DNA of 64,000 bases from Rhizobium sp. N324 (lineage in GTDB: Bacteria > Pseudomonadota > Alphaproteobacteria > Rhizobiales > Rhizobiaceae). The notes under the pieces are model-generated. The model was not told the DNA's origin and searched no databases. It saw nothing but the letters and a program-made list of their open reading frames with translations. The stretch spans positions 3,475,001 through 3,539,000 of the forward strand of contig NZ_CP013630.1 in NCBI RefSeq assembly GCF_001664485.1, written 5' to 3'. This document shows, one piece after another, positions 27,419 through 37,368 of this stretch. How positions within the stretch are numbered: the stretch's first letter is position 1; every line of letters begins with the position of its first letter. The position numbers were made by a program, and so were the translations under genes.

Positions 27419-28595
27419 GCTTATGCCCTGCCTCCCCTGCCCGCGCCCGCGCTCTGAGATAACGAACCGGGCCGCTGACGGCACCTCTGACCTGCGTTAA
27501 GGCGTCGTTGTAAGGCAGGCTGAATTGGTGTGTCGGTCGAGGTTGAAACAATCGCCGAATAAGCCTGGTGTAGGAACGAACCATGCGCGGGAGCGCCCGC
27601 GGGTTTCGCTCGAACAGGAGGGCCTTCGTCAAGATGGCGAACGATGCAACCTCGTAGCCATACATCTGCTGCTGCAGTTCCTCGCTTGAGCGGCGATGGC
27701 GGTGCCAGTTCAGAGCCTCGGGATCGTAGATGATCCGATATCCCGCTTCGAGCACACGCCGGAACATGTCTGTGTCGCCACCGGCCAGACTGAGCGTTCC
27801 AGCGTCGAGAGCCTCGTCGAACCACCCGACCGCGTCAACGATCGTTCGGCGCAATGCCATGTTGACACCGGCACCCGCATGCCACCCGGTGAAGGGGTCC
27901 AGGTTATGGGCATCATAGACCTGGCGCCTGAAACCGCGGCAAAAACCGCCAAAATGCTGAAAGGCGATCTGCGAGTCCGTTTCCAATTCTGCCGCCATGG
28001 TCAGGCCGGTTACCGCCAGCACCAGGGGGTCCTCGAAATTGCGCAGCAAGGTTCTAAGCCAGAGCGGGTCGGGAACCGCGTCGTCGTCGATGAAGGCAAC
28101 GATATCTGTTTCTGCGTTGCGAAGGGCAGTATTGCGCGCGACGTCAAGACCGGGACGCGGTTCGCGCAGATATCTCACAGTGTCGAAGCGCCCGACCAAA
28201 TCTCGCGTGGCCTCGTTCGATGGGGCATTGTCGACGACCAGAATATCGGCCTTATCGGGCATGGCCAAAAGCCCGGTGAGGCAGCGCTCCAGATCTTCGG
28301 TACGATCGCGCGTGCAGATCACCACGGAAGCTTTCGGCAGTTGACTTGGGGACGGCGACGGGTCAGGGAGGGCCAGCCGATGCCTCAGCCAAGCCTCGAA
28401 CACCGACGAACTGGCCGCAGACAGAATCCGGTCCTTAATCGGCGTCTTACCGCCATCGGTGTCGAAGGCGATCACAGCCTGGCCGCACGGACGACCGGCG
28501 ACCCGGATCAGCACAAGGGCACCGTGATAGTCATCGGTCGGTTCAAAATCTGGCGGAAGGTCAAGAATGTCGATATCTCGAACCGCAAGGCGCAT
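27411..28595 (-). CDS. GT2 family glycosyltransferase with N-terminal accessory domain
   Basis: 394 residues. The first ~100 (DIDILDLPPDFEPTDDYHGA; LVLIRVAGRPCGQAVIAFD) form a small accessory domain. A GT2 domain follows: SVVICTRDRTEDLERCLTGL, LVVDNAPSN, VAFIDDDAVPDPLWL, WHAGAGVNMALRRTIVDAVGWFDEAL, GGDTDMFRRVLEAGY. The ATG at 28595 overlaps the wzt stop as ATGA. Sugar specificity is unknown. Confidence 0.87.
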   Translation of the reverse strand: MRLAVRDIDILDLPPDFEPTDDYHGALVLIRVAGRPCGQAVIAFDTDGGKTPIKDRILSAASSSVFEAWLRHRLALPDPSPSPSQLPKASVVICTRDRTEDLERCLTGLLAMPDKADILVVDNAPSNEATRDLVGRFDTVRYLREPRPGLDVARNTALRNAETDIVAFIDDDAVPDPLWLRTLLRNFEDPLVLAVTGLTMAAELETDSQIAFQHFGGFCRGFRRQVYDAHNLDPFTGWHAGAGVNMALRRTIVDAVGWFDEALDAGTLSLAGGDTDMFRRVLEAGYRIIYDPEALNWHRHRRSSEELQQQMYGYEVASFAILTKALLFERNPRALPRMVRSYTRLIRRLFQPRPTHQFSLPYNDALTQVRGAVSGPVRYLRARARAGEAGHKRG

Positions 28596-29896
28596 CAGGA
28601 GTTCCGATCCAAGCTGTGCTGACCCGATGCGCCGTGGTCCGGCGAGGTCGCGGTGGGGCGCGACTGCACCTGCTGCCACTGTGTCGGAGGGTTAAGCATA
28701 CCCTTTCTTGGGCCGGGGCCGGTCACGGCGAGAGGATAGACTTCGGCATGATAATCATAAACCTGCTGCCAGTCGGCCGAAAAAAGGCCTACCGTAACGC
28801 GATAGTCGCCCGGCGCCAGGTCGACACGATTGAGTGTTGTTTCGATGCGCACCGTGTCCGTGTCTACGACGGGGGCGAATTCGGCCAACTTGCTGTCGGT
28901 CTCGAAGCAGCACGTATCGTCCGCCGCGTAGATGCCGATGACGATAACCGCGTTGCGATCTCGGGTGGCGCCAACATAGGTCAGTGAAATCGACAGCCGG
29001 TCGCCCGCAACGATGGTGCTTGTCGGCGTGCTTTGCTCGTTCAGCAACATGACGGCTGTGATCTGGAGTTCGCCATTGCCGAACCGGCTGACCTGCGGCA
29101 CAAGTTCGACGGGCAGTTTCGTCACGGCGAACGGTTCGTGCTGGACGCTGGCGACCTTCGCCTCGACAGCCGAGGTATAAAGCGGGAGCATTTCGTCGAT
29201 GGGTCCGTAGCCCACGACGCGTCCGCCTCTCAGGAACAGCACGTGATCGCAGATTTCCCTTACCTGCGAGACGTCGTGCGACACGAAGAAGATAGTGGCG
29301 CCGCCGTTCAGTATCTCCTTCACTCTTGCAATGCACTTCTGCTGGAAGGCTTGGTCGCCGACGGCGAGGGCCTCATCGATAAGCAAGATATCCGGGCGCA
29401 CATGGACCGCCACGGCGAACGCCAGGCGCATGCGCATTCCGGTGCTATAGCTGCGAACCGGGTTCTCAACGGCCGCCTCCAGCTCGGCGAAGGCGACAAT
29501 CTCGTCGAACCGCTCGGCGACCTCGGTCCGCCGCATTCCCGCGATGACCCCCAGCAGGAAGATGTTCTCGCGCCCCGTCAAATCGTCGGTCAGGCCCGCC
29601 CCGATGTCGAGCAAGGCGCCAATGCGACCCATCACCTTGATCTGCCCTTCGTCGGGGCGACCAACGCCGCCGATCAGACGCAGCAAAGTGGACTTCCCGG
29701 CCCCGTTTAGCCCGACCACGCCGACAGCTTGCCCTGGCGCAACCGCAAAGCTGATGTGGCGCAGGCCCCAAAAGCTTTGCGACTGGACCACGGACCGTCC
29801 GGATAAAAGATAACCCTTCAAGGTGGTGGAGCGTGCCCCCCCTTGCGCACGGTAGCGCTTGCCGACGTCGTGGACGGTGATGGCGCCTTGTCTCAT
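28595..29896 (-). CDS. wzt: Polysaccharide ABC exporter ATPase (Wzt-like) with C-terminal glycan-binding domain
   Basis: 433 residues. Residues 1-245 are an ABC ATPase of the polysaccharide-export type ([32 protein letters not shown] in place of LSGGQ; ILLIDEALAVGD). Residues ~265-400 are a beta-rich domain of the Wzt_C kind, which in O-antigen systems recognises the chain end. The ATG at 29896 overlaps the wzm stop (ATGA). It would power export of an undecaprenyl-linked glycan with Wzm. Confidence 0.9.
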   Translation of the reverse strand: MRQGAITVHDVGKRYRAQGGARSTTLKGYLLSGRSVVQSQSFWGLRHISFAVAPGQAVGVVGLNGAGKSTLLRLIGGVGRPDEGQIKVMGRIGALLDIGAGLTDDLTGRENIFLLGVIAGMRRTEVAERFDEIVAFAELEAAVENPVRSYSTGMRMRLAFAVAVHVRPDILLIDEALAVGDQAFQQKCIARVKEILNGGATIFFVSHDVSQVREICDHVLFLRGGRVVGYGPIDEMLPLYTSAVEAKVASVQHEPFAVTKLPVELVPQVSRFGNGELQITAVMLLNEQSTPTSTIVAGDRLSISLTYVGATRDRNAVIVIGIYAADDTCCFETDSKLAEFAPVVDTDTVRIETTLNRVDLAPGDYRVTVGLFSADWQQVYDYHAEVYPLAVTGPGPRKGMLNPPTQWQQVQSRPTATSPDHGASGQHSLDRNS

Positions 29897-30741
29897 AGTT
29901 CGTCCACCAGGCGGGCGCTGCCACGCTCGACCAGCCAAATGCCGGCAAAGAGCATCGGCAAAGAAATCAGCGCAGTTTTCCAATAGATATCAACGGGAGG
30001 CCACGCGTGTTCGACGAAAATGGCGCGGTAGCCCTCGAGAATCCAGGCCATCGGGTTCCAGGTGTGAATTAACGCCATCGGCTCACTCGCCTTAAGTGGG
30101 CTGTAGAACACGGGGGTCAGGTAGAAACCCAGCATCAAAACGACGCCTACCAAATGTTGAGTATCCCGGAAGTGGACATGCGCAATCGCAACAAGATAGG
30201 ACAGCCCCATCATGAACAGCGCCTGCGCAAGGAAGACGAGTGGAAGTGCGACGACGCTCAAAGTCGGGGCCCCGGTCTCGACAAACGAGATGATGAAGAG
30301 GAGTGGCAGAGCGAGCAGAAGGTGCACGGCCTGTGTAATGACTGCGACAACAGGAAGTATCCCGATCGGAAAGCCGGGCCGGCGCACCAGTTCGCTGCTG
30401 CCGGTTATCGAAGTCGTCGCTGCGGGTACGGCAGTGCTGAGCCAACCCCAGGCCAAGACGCCGGAAAAGACGAAAGTGGTGTAATGGGGAATATCCAGGG
30501 GCAGGACGTGACGAAAGAGCAGCGAAAAAACCAGCAGCTGGCTCAATGGCCGCATCAAGGACCAGCCGAGTCCAATCGCGGACCGTTGATATCTCATCTT
30601 CAGATCGCGTGCCAGAAGCTCCAACAGCAAATCGTTCCATTGCAGACAGATGTGGATCAAGGGCTTCCACTGATCACGGCGCCGGTATCGGTCCCGTCGC
30701 TTGGCGCGATCAAGCGCATCATCCTTGAGATGTTCAGGCAT
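29893..30741 (-). CDS. wzm: Polysaccharide ABC exporter permease (Wzm-like, ABC-2 type)
   Basis: 282 residues with six hydrophobic segments after a basic cytosolic N-terminus. ELLARDLKMRYQRSAIGLGWSLMRP and IHTWNPMAWILEGYRAIF are hallmarks of ABC-2 polysaccharide permeases (Wzm/KpsM/TagG). It is first in a four-gene unit joined by overlapping start/stop codons, divergent from the fusion gene at 30857. Confidence 0.92.
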   Translation of the reverse strand: MPEHLKDDALDRAKRRDRYRRRDQWKPLIHICLQWNDLLLELLARDLKMRYQRSAIGLGWSLMRPLSQLLVFSLLFRHVLPLDIPHYTTFVFSGVLAWGWLSTAVPAATTSITGSSELVRRPGFPIGILPVVAVITQAVHLLLALPLLFIISFVETGAPTLSVVALPLVFLAQALFMMGLSYLVAIAHVHFRDTQHLVGVVLMLGFYLTPVFYSPLKASEPMALIHTWNPMAWILEGYRAIFVEHAWPPVDIYWKTALISLPMLFAGIWLVERGSARLVDEL

Positions 30742-30856
30742 TTCGGCTCACTTTTGCCAACGGTTAAATACACCTTGTCTCAAAGTAGTAAAGATCATCA
30801 TACTCGCGAACTGACACGCTACACTAGCGGGATCGTTATCGTAGGAAGCAACAATT

Positions 30857-33800
30857 ATGCCGATGGTTTCCATCATTACACCGGCGCATGAAGCGGAAAC
30901 AACGATTTCTTCAACTTTGGAGAGCCTGATAGCGCAAAGTCATGCCGACTGGGAATGCTTCATCATTGATGATGGTTCAACCGATCGGACCGCTGAAATT
31001 GCGGACCGTTTCGCGGCTGGGGATACCCGCTTCCGTGTGCTGCGGCAGGAGCAGAGCGGCGTTTCGGCTGCTCGCAATGCGGGACTGGCACAGGCGAAAG
31101 GCGAATGGGTTGTCTTTCTCGACGCTGACGACGCGCTGGCACCCTTCCATCTCGAAACCATGCTGGCTCACACACGAACTTTGCCGCAAGCCGACATTCT
31201 GCATTGCGGTTGGCGCCGTCTGAAAAATGGTGCCCCCTGGTGGCAGTCTCACCCCGCAGTAAAAATGGACAATCCGTTTGCCGAAACAGCGCGCTATTGC
31301 CCCTTCGCGATCCACGCCGCCCTGCTTCGCCGGTCCCGGCTTGCAGAAATCGGCGGCTTTGATCCAGAGATGGCAATGTGCGAGGACTGGGACCTGTGGC
31401 AGCGCCTCGCTCGAGCTGGCGCCGAATTTGCGCCGGTTGAAGGCCTGATGGCTGACGTTAGCGTGGAGCCCGGTTCGCTGTCGTCAAACAGGCTTAAGCA
31501 TCTCGATTTTGGCCTCAAGGTGATCCGGCGCGGCCACCATTCCGATCCGCGCATCGCCGATCCGGTGCCGGCGCTCGCCCAGGGAATAACAAAAGCTGCG
31601 TTGGGAATGGCGTGCTGGTATCTCGCGATCTGGCTTGTCGGCGCCTCAATAGGTCAGGGCGACAATCCTGGCGAATTGCTTGAGCGGGTCGCAGAGCCTA
31701 TCCCACCTGACGCCGACGCCTACACGCTCTGCGCGATCATGATTGACGGGATTGTGGTCGGCGCCTTCCCCGACGAGCCGATTTGGCCCGGACTTTGGTC
31801 GAAGATCCAGGACAAGCTTCCGGACCTAGAGGCTTGGCTTAATCGGCATGGTCCCCAAGAAGCTTTTGGCTCCCTGTTGGTTCGTGCACTGGAGCGAAAG
31901 GTCACTGACCAGCTGCCGACCAACGTGCCCGCCACGATCGGAACAACAAGGATACAGCCAATTGATTTGGATCGACCTGTCGTCGACCTTATCTTGCCCG
32001 GCATTGAGCGGTTGCGCTGTTGCATCTGGCGAGGTTCGACGCTGCTGGGGCAACTGGAGTTTGTTGTCTTCGGAGCAATCGAAGCCGATGCCATACGACA
32101 TCGACTTAGGATGATGTTCGGCCTGGAGTTCGACGATCTGACGGACCCAACGCCGGTGGCAGAGGACGGCTTCGTCAATCTTCCTGTTCAGGATGACGAG
32201 CACGCCGCGGCGGCCAGCATGGCAGAGCCCAGCCGGGGGGTAGCTCAACGAGTACTGAAGCTCATGACGAAAATATCATATCGGACCGGAGTTAAAAACG
32301 TAACGGGTTGGTGGAGCAAGAAAGAGCCGACACCAACACCTGTCGACTCGATATCGGGCATGGCGCATGCCGGGCGCGCCGAATTCGATCGAATCGTTGA
32401 AGAGGAAAGTCAGCGGGCAGCTGCAGCCTCGGCGCAGATGTCCAAGGAGACGCCGTCGAAAAAAACCGGCCCGGCGGGCGATGAGGTGCCGAGATACGAT
32501 ACGGAGGCGTATTGGGAGGAGCTGTTTTCCCAGGTCGATCCTTGGGACTACCGAAACAACTATGAGACTGTGAAATATCTTCAAACACTCTCGTTGTTGG
32601 ACGATCGGCGCTTTTCAAACGGCCTTGAGCTGGCCTGCGCGGAAGGAACCTTTACACGGATGTTGGCCTCCCGCGTCGACAACCTGCTGGCGACCGACAT
32701 TTCGGCGTCGGCAGTCGCTCGGGCGGCTTCGCTTCAGGACCATGATTCCGCGGTAGCCTATCGGCAGTTGGATCTTTTGCGCGACGAGCTGGAAGGGCCT
32801 TACGATCTCATCGTCTGCAGCGAAGTTCTGTACTATTTCGAAAACAGAGCAAAACTCCGGCAGATAGTCGATAAGATTGCGGGCAGTCTTCGCCCTGGTG
32901 GTTGGTTCGTGACGGCCCACGCCAACCTCCTGATTGATAGGCCGCATGAAACAGGATTCGGGTGGCCGCATGAATTCGGCGCGGTCGGTATAGGCGAGAT
33001 GTTTGACCAGCACCCGGATTTAACTCTCTCGGTCGAAGCCAAAAGTCCGCTCTATAGAATCCAAAGGTTCGAGAAGGTGGAGCACGGGGGCGGCCTTGAG
33101 CCGACACGCGTGGAAGTCAACACGGCGCAGCCTTTGCCTCTTCAGGTCGCCAGCCAGGTACGCTGGAGAGGGGGGCAAGTTGTGGAAGCGGCCGCCGACT
33201 GGAACGATGTCCCGATCTTGATGTATCATCAGGTTTCGGACGATGGTGCTGAACAGCTTGCTCGATACCGCCAGTCCCCGGAGGCTTTCGAAACCCAACT
33301 GGCTTTCCTGCGCGACTCCGGATGGCGCGGGATGACTTTGGACCGGCTGCTCGCTTGTTTCGATGAAGGTGCCAAACCGCCCGAAAAGACGTTGGTCCTG
33401 ACCTTCGACGACGCTACACGCGATTTCATGACGCATGCCCTCCCACTGCTACATCGATACGGCTTCCCATCCTCACTCTTCGTGCCAACCGGCAGGGTCG
33501 GCGGCTCTGCAATATGGGATTCGGCCTATGGATCGCCAGCTCCACTGCTAACTTGGGAGGAACTTGCGGCAGTCGCGGACAGCGACGTGACGCTGGGCGC
33601 CCACGGTGTCCGGCACGTGCGTTTATCTGCCCTTGCACCGGAGAGCCTATTGCGAGAGCTTGCTGGCTCCAAAGCTATGCTTGAAAAATGCCTGGGCCGA
33701 GAAGTGCTGGCGGTCGCATATCCTTACGGCGACTTCGACCCGGCCATCCGGGACATAGCCGAACAATGTGGTTACCGGATCGGGTTAAGCTGCGTCGGCG

Positions 33801-33898
33801 GCACGGTGCGGGCGGATGCCGATAAGCTCGCATTGAAAAGACAGGAGGTTTTTCGCGGGATCACCCAGTCAGAGTTCGCAAATCTGCTATTTGGCTGA
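30857..33898 (+). CDS. Trifunctional fusion: GT2 glycosyltransferase, NodS-like methyltransferase, polysaccharide deacetylase
   Basis: 1013 residues. (1) ~1-235: GT2 domain (MVSIITPAHEAETTISSTL, IDDGSTDRT, VVFLDADDALAPFH, CEDWDLWQRLARAG). (2) ~250-540: linker with an accessory region (RLRCCIWRGSTLLGQLEFV) like that of the GT2 at 27411. (3) ~548-740: SAM methyltransferase resembling NodS (YWEELFSQVDPWDYRNNYE, LELACAEGTFTRMLA, LIVCSEVLYYFENR, LRPGGWFVTAHAN). (4) ~785-1013: polysaccharide deacetylase of the NodB/CE4 type (VLTFDDATRDFM, LGAHGVRHVRLSAL for the HxxxH metal site, AYPYGDFD). It probably adds and then modifies an amino sugar of the surface glycan. It overlaps the tail of the converging GT2 gene by 12 bp. 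Confidence 0.88.
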   Translation: MPMVSIITPAHEAETTISSTLESLIAQSHADWECFIIDDGSTDRTAEIADRFAAGDTRFRVLRQEQSGVSAARNAGLAQAKGEWVVFLDADDALAPFHLETMLAHTRTLPQADILHCGWRRLKNGAPWWQSHPAVKMDNPFAETARYCPFAIHAALLRRSRLAEIGGFDPEMAMCEDWDLWQRLARAGAEFAPVEGLMADVSVEPGSLSSNRLKHLDFGLKVIRRGHHSDPRIADPVPALAQGITKAALGMACWYLAIWLVGASIGQGDNPGELLERVAEPIPPDADAYTLCAIMIDGIVVGAFPDEPIWPGLWSKIQDKLPDLEAWLNRHGPQEAFGSLLVRALERKVTDQLPTNVPATIGTTRIQPIDLDRPVVDLILPGIERLRCCIWRGSTLLGQLEFVVFGAIEADAIRHRLRMMFGLEFDDLTDPTPVAEDGFVNLPVQDDEHAAAASMAEPSRGVAQRVLKLMTKISYRTGVKNVTGWWSKKEPTPTPVDSISGMAHAGRAEFDRIVEEESQRAAAASAQMSKETPSKKTGPAGDEVPRYDTEAYWEELFSQVDPWDYRNNYETVKYLQTLSLLDDRRFSNGLELACAEGTFTRMLASRVDNLLATDISASAVARAASLQDHDSAVAYRQLDLLRDELEGPYDLIVCSEVLYYFENRAKLRQIVDKIAGSLRPGGWFVTAHANLLIDRPHETGFGWPHEFGAVGIGEMFDQHPDLTLSVEAKSPLYRIQRFEKVEHGGGLEPTRVEVNTAQPLPLQVASQVRWRGGQVVEAAADWNDVPILMYHQVSDDGAEQLARYRQSPEAFETQLAFLRDSGWRGMTLDRLLACFDEGAKPPEKTLVLTFDDATRDFMTHALPLLHRYGFPSSLFVPTGRVGGSAIWDSAYGSPAPLLTWEELAAVADSDVTLGAHGVRHVRLSALAPESLLRELAGSKAMLEKCLGREVLAVAYPYGDFDPAIRDIAEQCGYRIGLSCVGGTVRADADKLALKRQEVFRGITQSEFANLLFG

Positions 33899-34957
33899 GA
33901 CAAGAATGGGGGGTTCCACCGTCCAACCCGCATCGTACTTTGTTCCTAGGGCGAAGCGATGATTGGGATTTGGAGAGAAATCAGGTTCCTGCTTCAGCCA
34001 TGATCGGGCCTTTTTTTTGAGGCTCCTCATTGCCTTTGATCTCGCGTCGACCACAAGCATCTGGGCGGCAATTGGCTTGTCATGTCGCGACATGGTAGCC
34101 ACCAGTCCGATGAGGGCGCGGTATTGGCCTTGTTCAACTGCCCTCTGGGCGAGCCACCGGCCACAGCGGCGTAGGCCGGCCCGGATTGCAAGACCCTTTT
34201 CCGGGCGTCTCTTTAGCATTTCCTCCGCGACCAGGATCCAGGACCGAAGCATTCGCGTCAGATTGGCTGACATGTTGTCGGGGGTTTGGCGATAGCCGAC
34301 AAGATGATCCGGCACCACGACAAAATGCGAGAGTTCAGCGGCCAGGCAGTAGAAGAGATAATCTTCACATCCCTGCGCCTCGCGCTGTTGGAGTGAGGAG
34401 TCAAATCCTCCCGTCGCGTCGAGGACATTCCGCCGGACGAGTGGCGAGCTTCCATTTCCAATGAAATTTTCGGCAAGTACTTCGTCCAGCACATCTCCCT
34501 CGACCGAAATCTCATTGCTCCGGTAAATAACGTAATTCTTGTGGTCGATCATCGCATACCAAGTGTAGACCAGCCCAACTTGTGGGCCGCCTGTCTCCAA
34601 TGCCATCAATTGTCGCTCAATTTTATCAGGTGACCAAAGGTCATCAGCATCGAGGAATGCCACTAGGTCGGCAGGGGTAGAGCGCCAACCCGCATTTCGA
34701 GCAGCTGCGACGCCTGAATTTTTTTGCTTCAATACTCGCACGCGTGGATCAATTTTAACGATTTCTTGCGCAATAGCCAGGGTATCGTCCTTGGAACCAT
34801 CGTCCACCACGATGATATCGAGCGCGCGATGTGTTTGATTGCGAACGCTGCTGATTGTTTCAGCCAGAGTTCCTTCCGCGTTGTAGGCCGGAATTACAAC
34901 AGCAACAGTTACTTCACTTCCTGCCGATTTCTTCAAGCTCTCAACTCCGAAGTCCAC
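33887..34957 (-). CDS. GT2 family glycosyltransferase
   Basis: 356 residues: VAVVIPAYNAEGTLAETISSV, IIVVDDGSKDDT, GVAAARNAGWRS, LVAFLDADDLWSPDKIERQ with the DxD, and CEDYLFYCLAAELS. Its layout matches small-chain inverting GT2 enzymes of polysaccharide loci. It converges on the fusion gene with a 12-bp tail-to-tail overlap and probably belongs to the same pathway. Confidence 0.87.
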   Translation of the reverse strand: MDFGVESLKKSAGSEVTVAVVIPAYNAEGTLAETISSVRNQTHRALDIIVVDDGSKDDTLAIAQEIVKIDPRVRVLKQKNSGVAAARNAGWRSTPADLVAFLDADDLWSPDKIERQLMALETGGPQVGLVYTWYAMIDHKNYVIYRSNEISVEGDVLDEVLAENFIGNGSSPLVRRNVLDATGGFDSSLQQREAQGCEDYLFYCLAAELSHFVVVPDHLVGYRQTPDNMSANLTRMLRSWILVAEEMLKRRPEKGLAIRAGLRRCGRWLAQRAVEQGQYRALIGLVATMSRHDKPIAAQMLVVDARSKAMRSLKKKARSWLKQEPDFSPNPNHRFALGTKYDAGWTVEPPILVSAK

Positions 34958-35563
34958 ACGATCGCAAAGAGGTTACACCAGGATGGACGTTTGAGTTTCT
35001 ATAAATGGAGTAATGGCTATTCGACAAAGATATTTCTAGCCAGCATATGTTCATAGTCGAGAAATTGCGGTGCAAAAGCGACGCGTGCCGCCAGAAAGAC
35101 AGTTACCATCTGCCTGTGAGAAAGCTGTTATGTATCCATCCCCCTTTGCGCTTTCAGCACCGTGGCGGGAAGGAGATTATTGCTCGTCATTGCTCGCCTC
35201 CTACACCGCGACCATCAGAAGGTTTGGCGACAACGGTACTCCGTTCCGCATCGCTCATGCCTCGCATCGGCGGTCGACCGAACGGTATGCTCAGTTGCTT
35301 GATCGGCATTCTCGCCGGCTGAGGCCGCCCGAAATGCGGTCCACAGCACTGTCGTCATCATCAAGCTGATACAGGGTTGAAGATCCGGTGTTCGTGGCTT
35401 ACCGCGCGCAGCAAAGACACGGTCGCCGCCCAGTCCTAAAAATGATGGTGCTTGAAAATGCTCGTCGGAGTGAGCTTCACTCGGAGGCCCTTGAGGGACA
35501 CTACGCTGCACAACCAGCGCTAAGGTAATATTTTAAATAAAGTATAACAACCCAATAATAATC

Positions 35564-35661
35564 TTGGACAGAATCGAATTCAATTGCAATAATACCGACG
35601 CACTGTGCAAGCATTTCCTACCGGAGGACCCGTCATCCACCCCGACGGGTCCTCTGCTTTT
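35564..35661 (+). ncRNA. Candidate small RNA transcript (promoter plus intrinsic terminator)
   Basis: TTGGAC (35564-35569) and AATAAT 18 bp later make a plausible promoter. A strong terminator hairpin ends at 35654. There is no open gene upstream on this strand for the terminator to serve, so a ~60-nt RNA starting near 35600 is possible. There is no family match; this is inference. Confidence 0.3.
35624..35661 (+). terminator. Strong intrinsic terminator
   Basis: GAGGACCCGTC (35624-35634) pairs perfectly with GACGGGTCCTC (35644-35654), followed by TGCTTTTC. The stem is 11 bp with a 9-nt loop. Confidence 0.75.
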
Positions 35662-36121
35662 CTTCCCGAAGGCTGGCCGAAAATACGATTGCTGTTGCTT
35701 CAACGTTAAAAATATTGCTTCGACCATGCTATCGCCGGGCAGAAATCCGCATGATGAGACAAGCTCACATTTTTCGGCTGAAGACAGAACGTCCGCCGCC
35801 CGCCCGAGCGGGATCAAAAGCTATATTTCAACTTCAGCCCACGTATACCTCAATGTAATTTTATCAAACGGCGATGTCATACGATCGATACCGGAGCATT
35901 TTAAACGATAATAAAACCGCGGACCCCGGAAATAATAATACCCTTTTTGATTAGAGTTTAAGTCAGCTGTTAACTGATACTTAAATACAACCCCTGTCTG
36001 AAAGTTACGATTTTACCTTTTGATAAAAATTTTCTTGATCACTCGGACTATCGGTTACAGGTTATTCTGTCTTTAATTCACCAACCTCGGTTTCCAGTGT
36101 TTTCAGAAGGGCAAAAAGTCA

Positions 36122-36152
36122 GCTGAAGCCGCTTCCCACCTCGGGCTTCAGC
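36122..36152. repeat. Inverted repeat hairpin
   Basis: GCTGAAGCC (36122-36130) and GGCTTCAGC (36144-36152) form a perfect 9-bp stem. No T-run follows, so it is not a standard terminator. Confidence 0.5.
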
Positions 36153-36617
36153 CGCCGATACCTTGCCCGGCTCGGGAGAAGTAGATCGCTCGGCTGTCAC
36201 AAAGATGCCCGCGCGCCGAAGCGTTGCCGGTGTCACTAAGGACCGTCCGGTGACGGCAGCGGAGATGCACGATAGGGCAACGTATTGCTGAATCAGATGG
36301 TTAGACAGAAAATACAGCTCAGGTCCGTCGGCAGCACCAGTCCGTCCATTTCACCCCCCCGAGGCATGGGTTCCGGTATATCCGACAAGGATACCCGCGC
36401 CAGGCCGCGGCGTCAGCCACGTTCGCGATCCTTTCAATACGAAGGACAGGCCCTCTTCGAGCCCATCCCGTTCAACACGCCAAAGACGTCTTATGGCATG
36501 TCACACCTGTGTCGAAATGGTCGCACATCGACAGGGAATTAACCCTTCATAAAGCATTTGCTTGCTCAACTTATAATTTGTGTCATGGTCACTGTAAGTA
36601 GTGAAGGAGCCGACCTG

Positions 36618-36824
36618 ATGGGTGATATAGCGTCGCATATTCCGGAATTTGGTTACGATGAACGCGTGATGATCTGCCGGAAGCAGATCGAGAAGGCGGT
36701 TTATCAATTCATTGCAAATACGAAGGTCGAGGGGTGCGATCCGGCGGAAGTCGCAATGGCCATCGCAGACATTGCCGACGATTATATCTTACTGCTGGCC
36801 CAGAAGCGCAATTTGACCCACTGA
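36618..36824 (+). CDS. Small protein of unknown function
   Basis: 68 residues, mostly helical by composition (MICRKQIEKAVYQF; VAMAIADIADDYILLLAQ). AAGGAG lies 8 nt before the ATG at 36618, which favours this start over an upstream one at 36558. GC3 and the ribosome site support real coding. No family is recognised, and no operon partner is near. Confidence 0.6.
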   Translation: MGDIASHIPEFGYDERVMICRKQIEKAVYQFIANTKVEGCDPAEVAMAIADIADDYILLLAQKRNLTH

Positions 36825-37145
36825 GATTGGGATGGGCCGTCGATCGGCCGATCGCGCAGAAGCCATGTGAACGCCGCTTCCCCTTCTGGAAGCAACGTCA
36901 GCGATATCCATTACCCTTCGTTTGAAACCATCAGCGGATCGTTTCCGGCAGACCCTGAATAATGCGCCGACCATCCGCCGCCCGCAACGAGCCGGGCGTC
37001 TCCAAGCCGCAATTGAGATGGATTTGCGAAGGCTCGGATATCGGTTTTCACCCCGTTATCTCCCCGCGATGGGATCGAATGGTCCCGCGAGTGCCACGTC
37101 GTAACAGCCCATGCATTGCGCCGAGCGCCGAGTCCCTTGTTTTTT

Positions 37146-37185
37146 GCATGTCGCCCGGAACGCTGCACACTTCCGGGCGGCATGC
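37146..37185. repeat. RIME-like palindromic element
   Basis: GCATGTCGCCCGGAA (37146-37160) faces TTCCGGGCGGCATGC (37171-37185), a 15-bp inverted repeat with one mismatch around CGCTGCACAC. The same general form occurs at 37369-37413 and, more loosely, at 1891-1935. Confidence 0.7.
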
Positions 37186-37368
37186 ATCAGAGTGGTCCAA
37201 CTTTTCACGGAAGCATAGAACCGCTCTAGTCTTTTGTTTTTACACAACTCACGGCAAAAGCGCTTCGCGCTTTGCCTGGGAAAACCGCTTCATGCTTTCT
37301 CTGGCATTGCTCTAATCTAATGCGCATCGCATGAAACTCATACGACGCGCATTGGTTCTTTGTTTTTA

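Larger units (their letters stand above)
34958..36617. other. 1.66 kb AT-richer stretch without convincing protein gene
   Basis: Base composition drops well below that of the flanking genes, especially around 35520-35600 and 35900-36060, with A/T runs. Short open frames (e.g. 35047-35369, 35564-35911, 36285-36542) lack ribosome sites and family sequence. It holds a strong terminator (35624-35661), a possible short RNA ending there, and a 9-bp hairpin at 36122-36152. It separates the ABC-exported polysaccharide locus from the YcaO/EPS half. Confidence 0.6.

Noticed and set aside
35047..35911. Several short frames on both strands
   Set aside because: No ribosome sites, no conserved motifs, and one runs through the terminator at 35624-35661.
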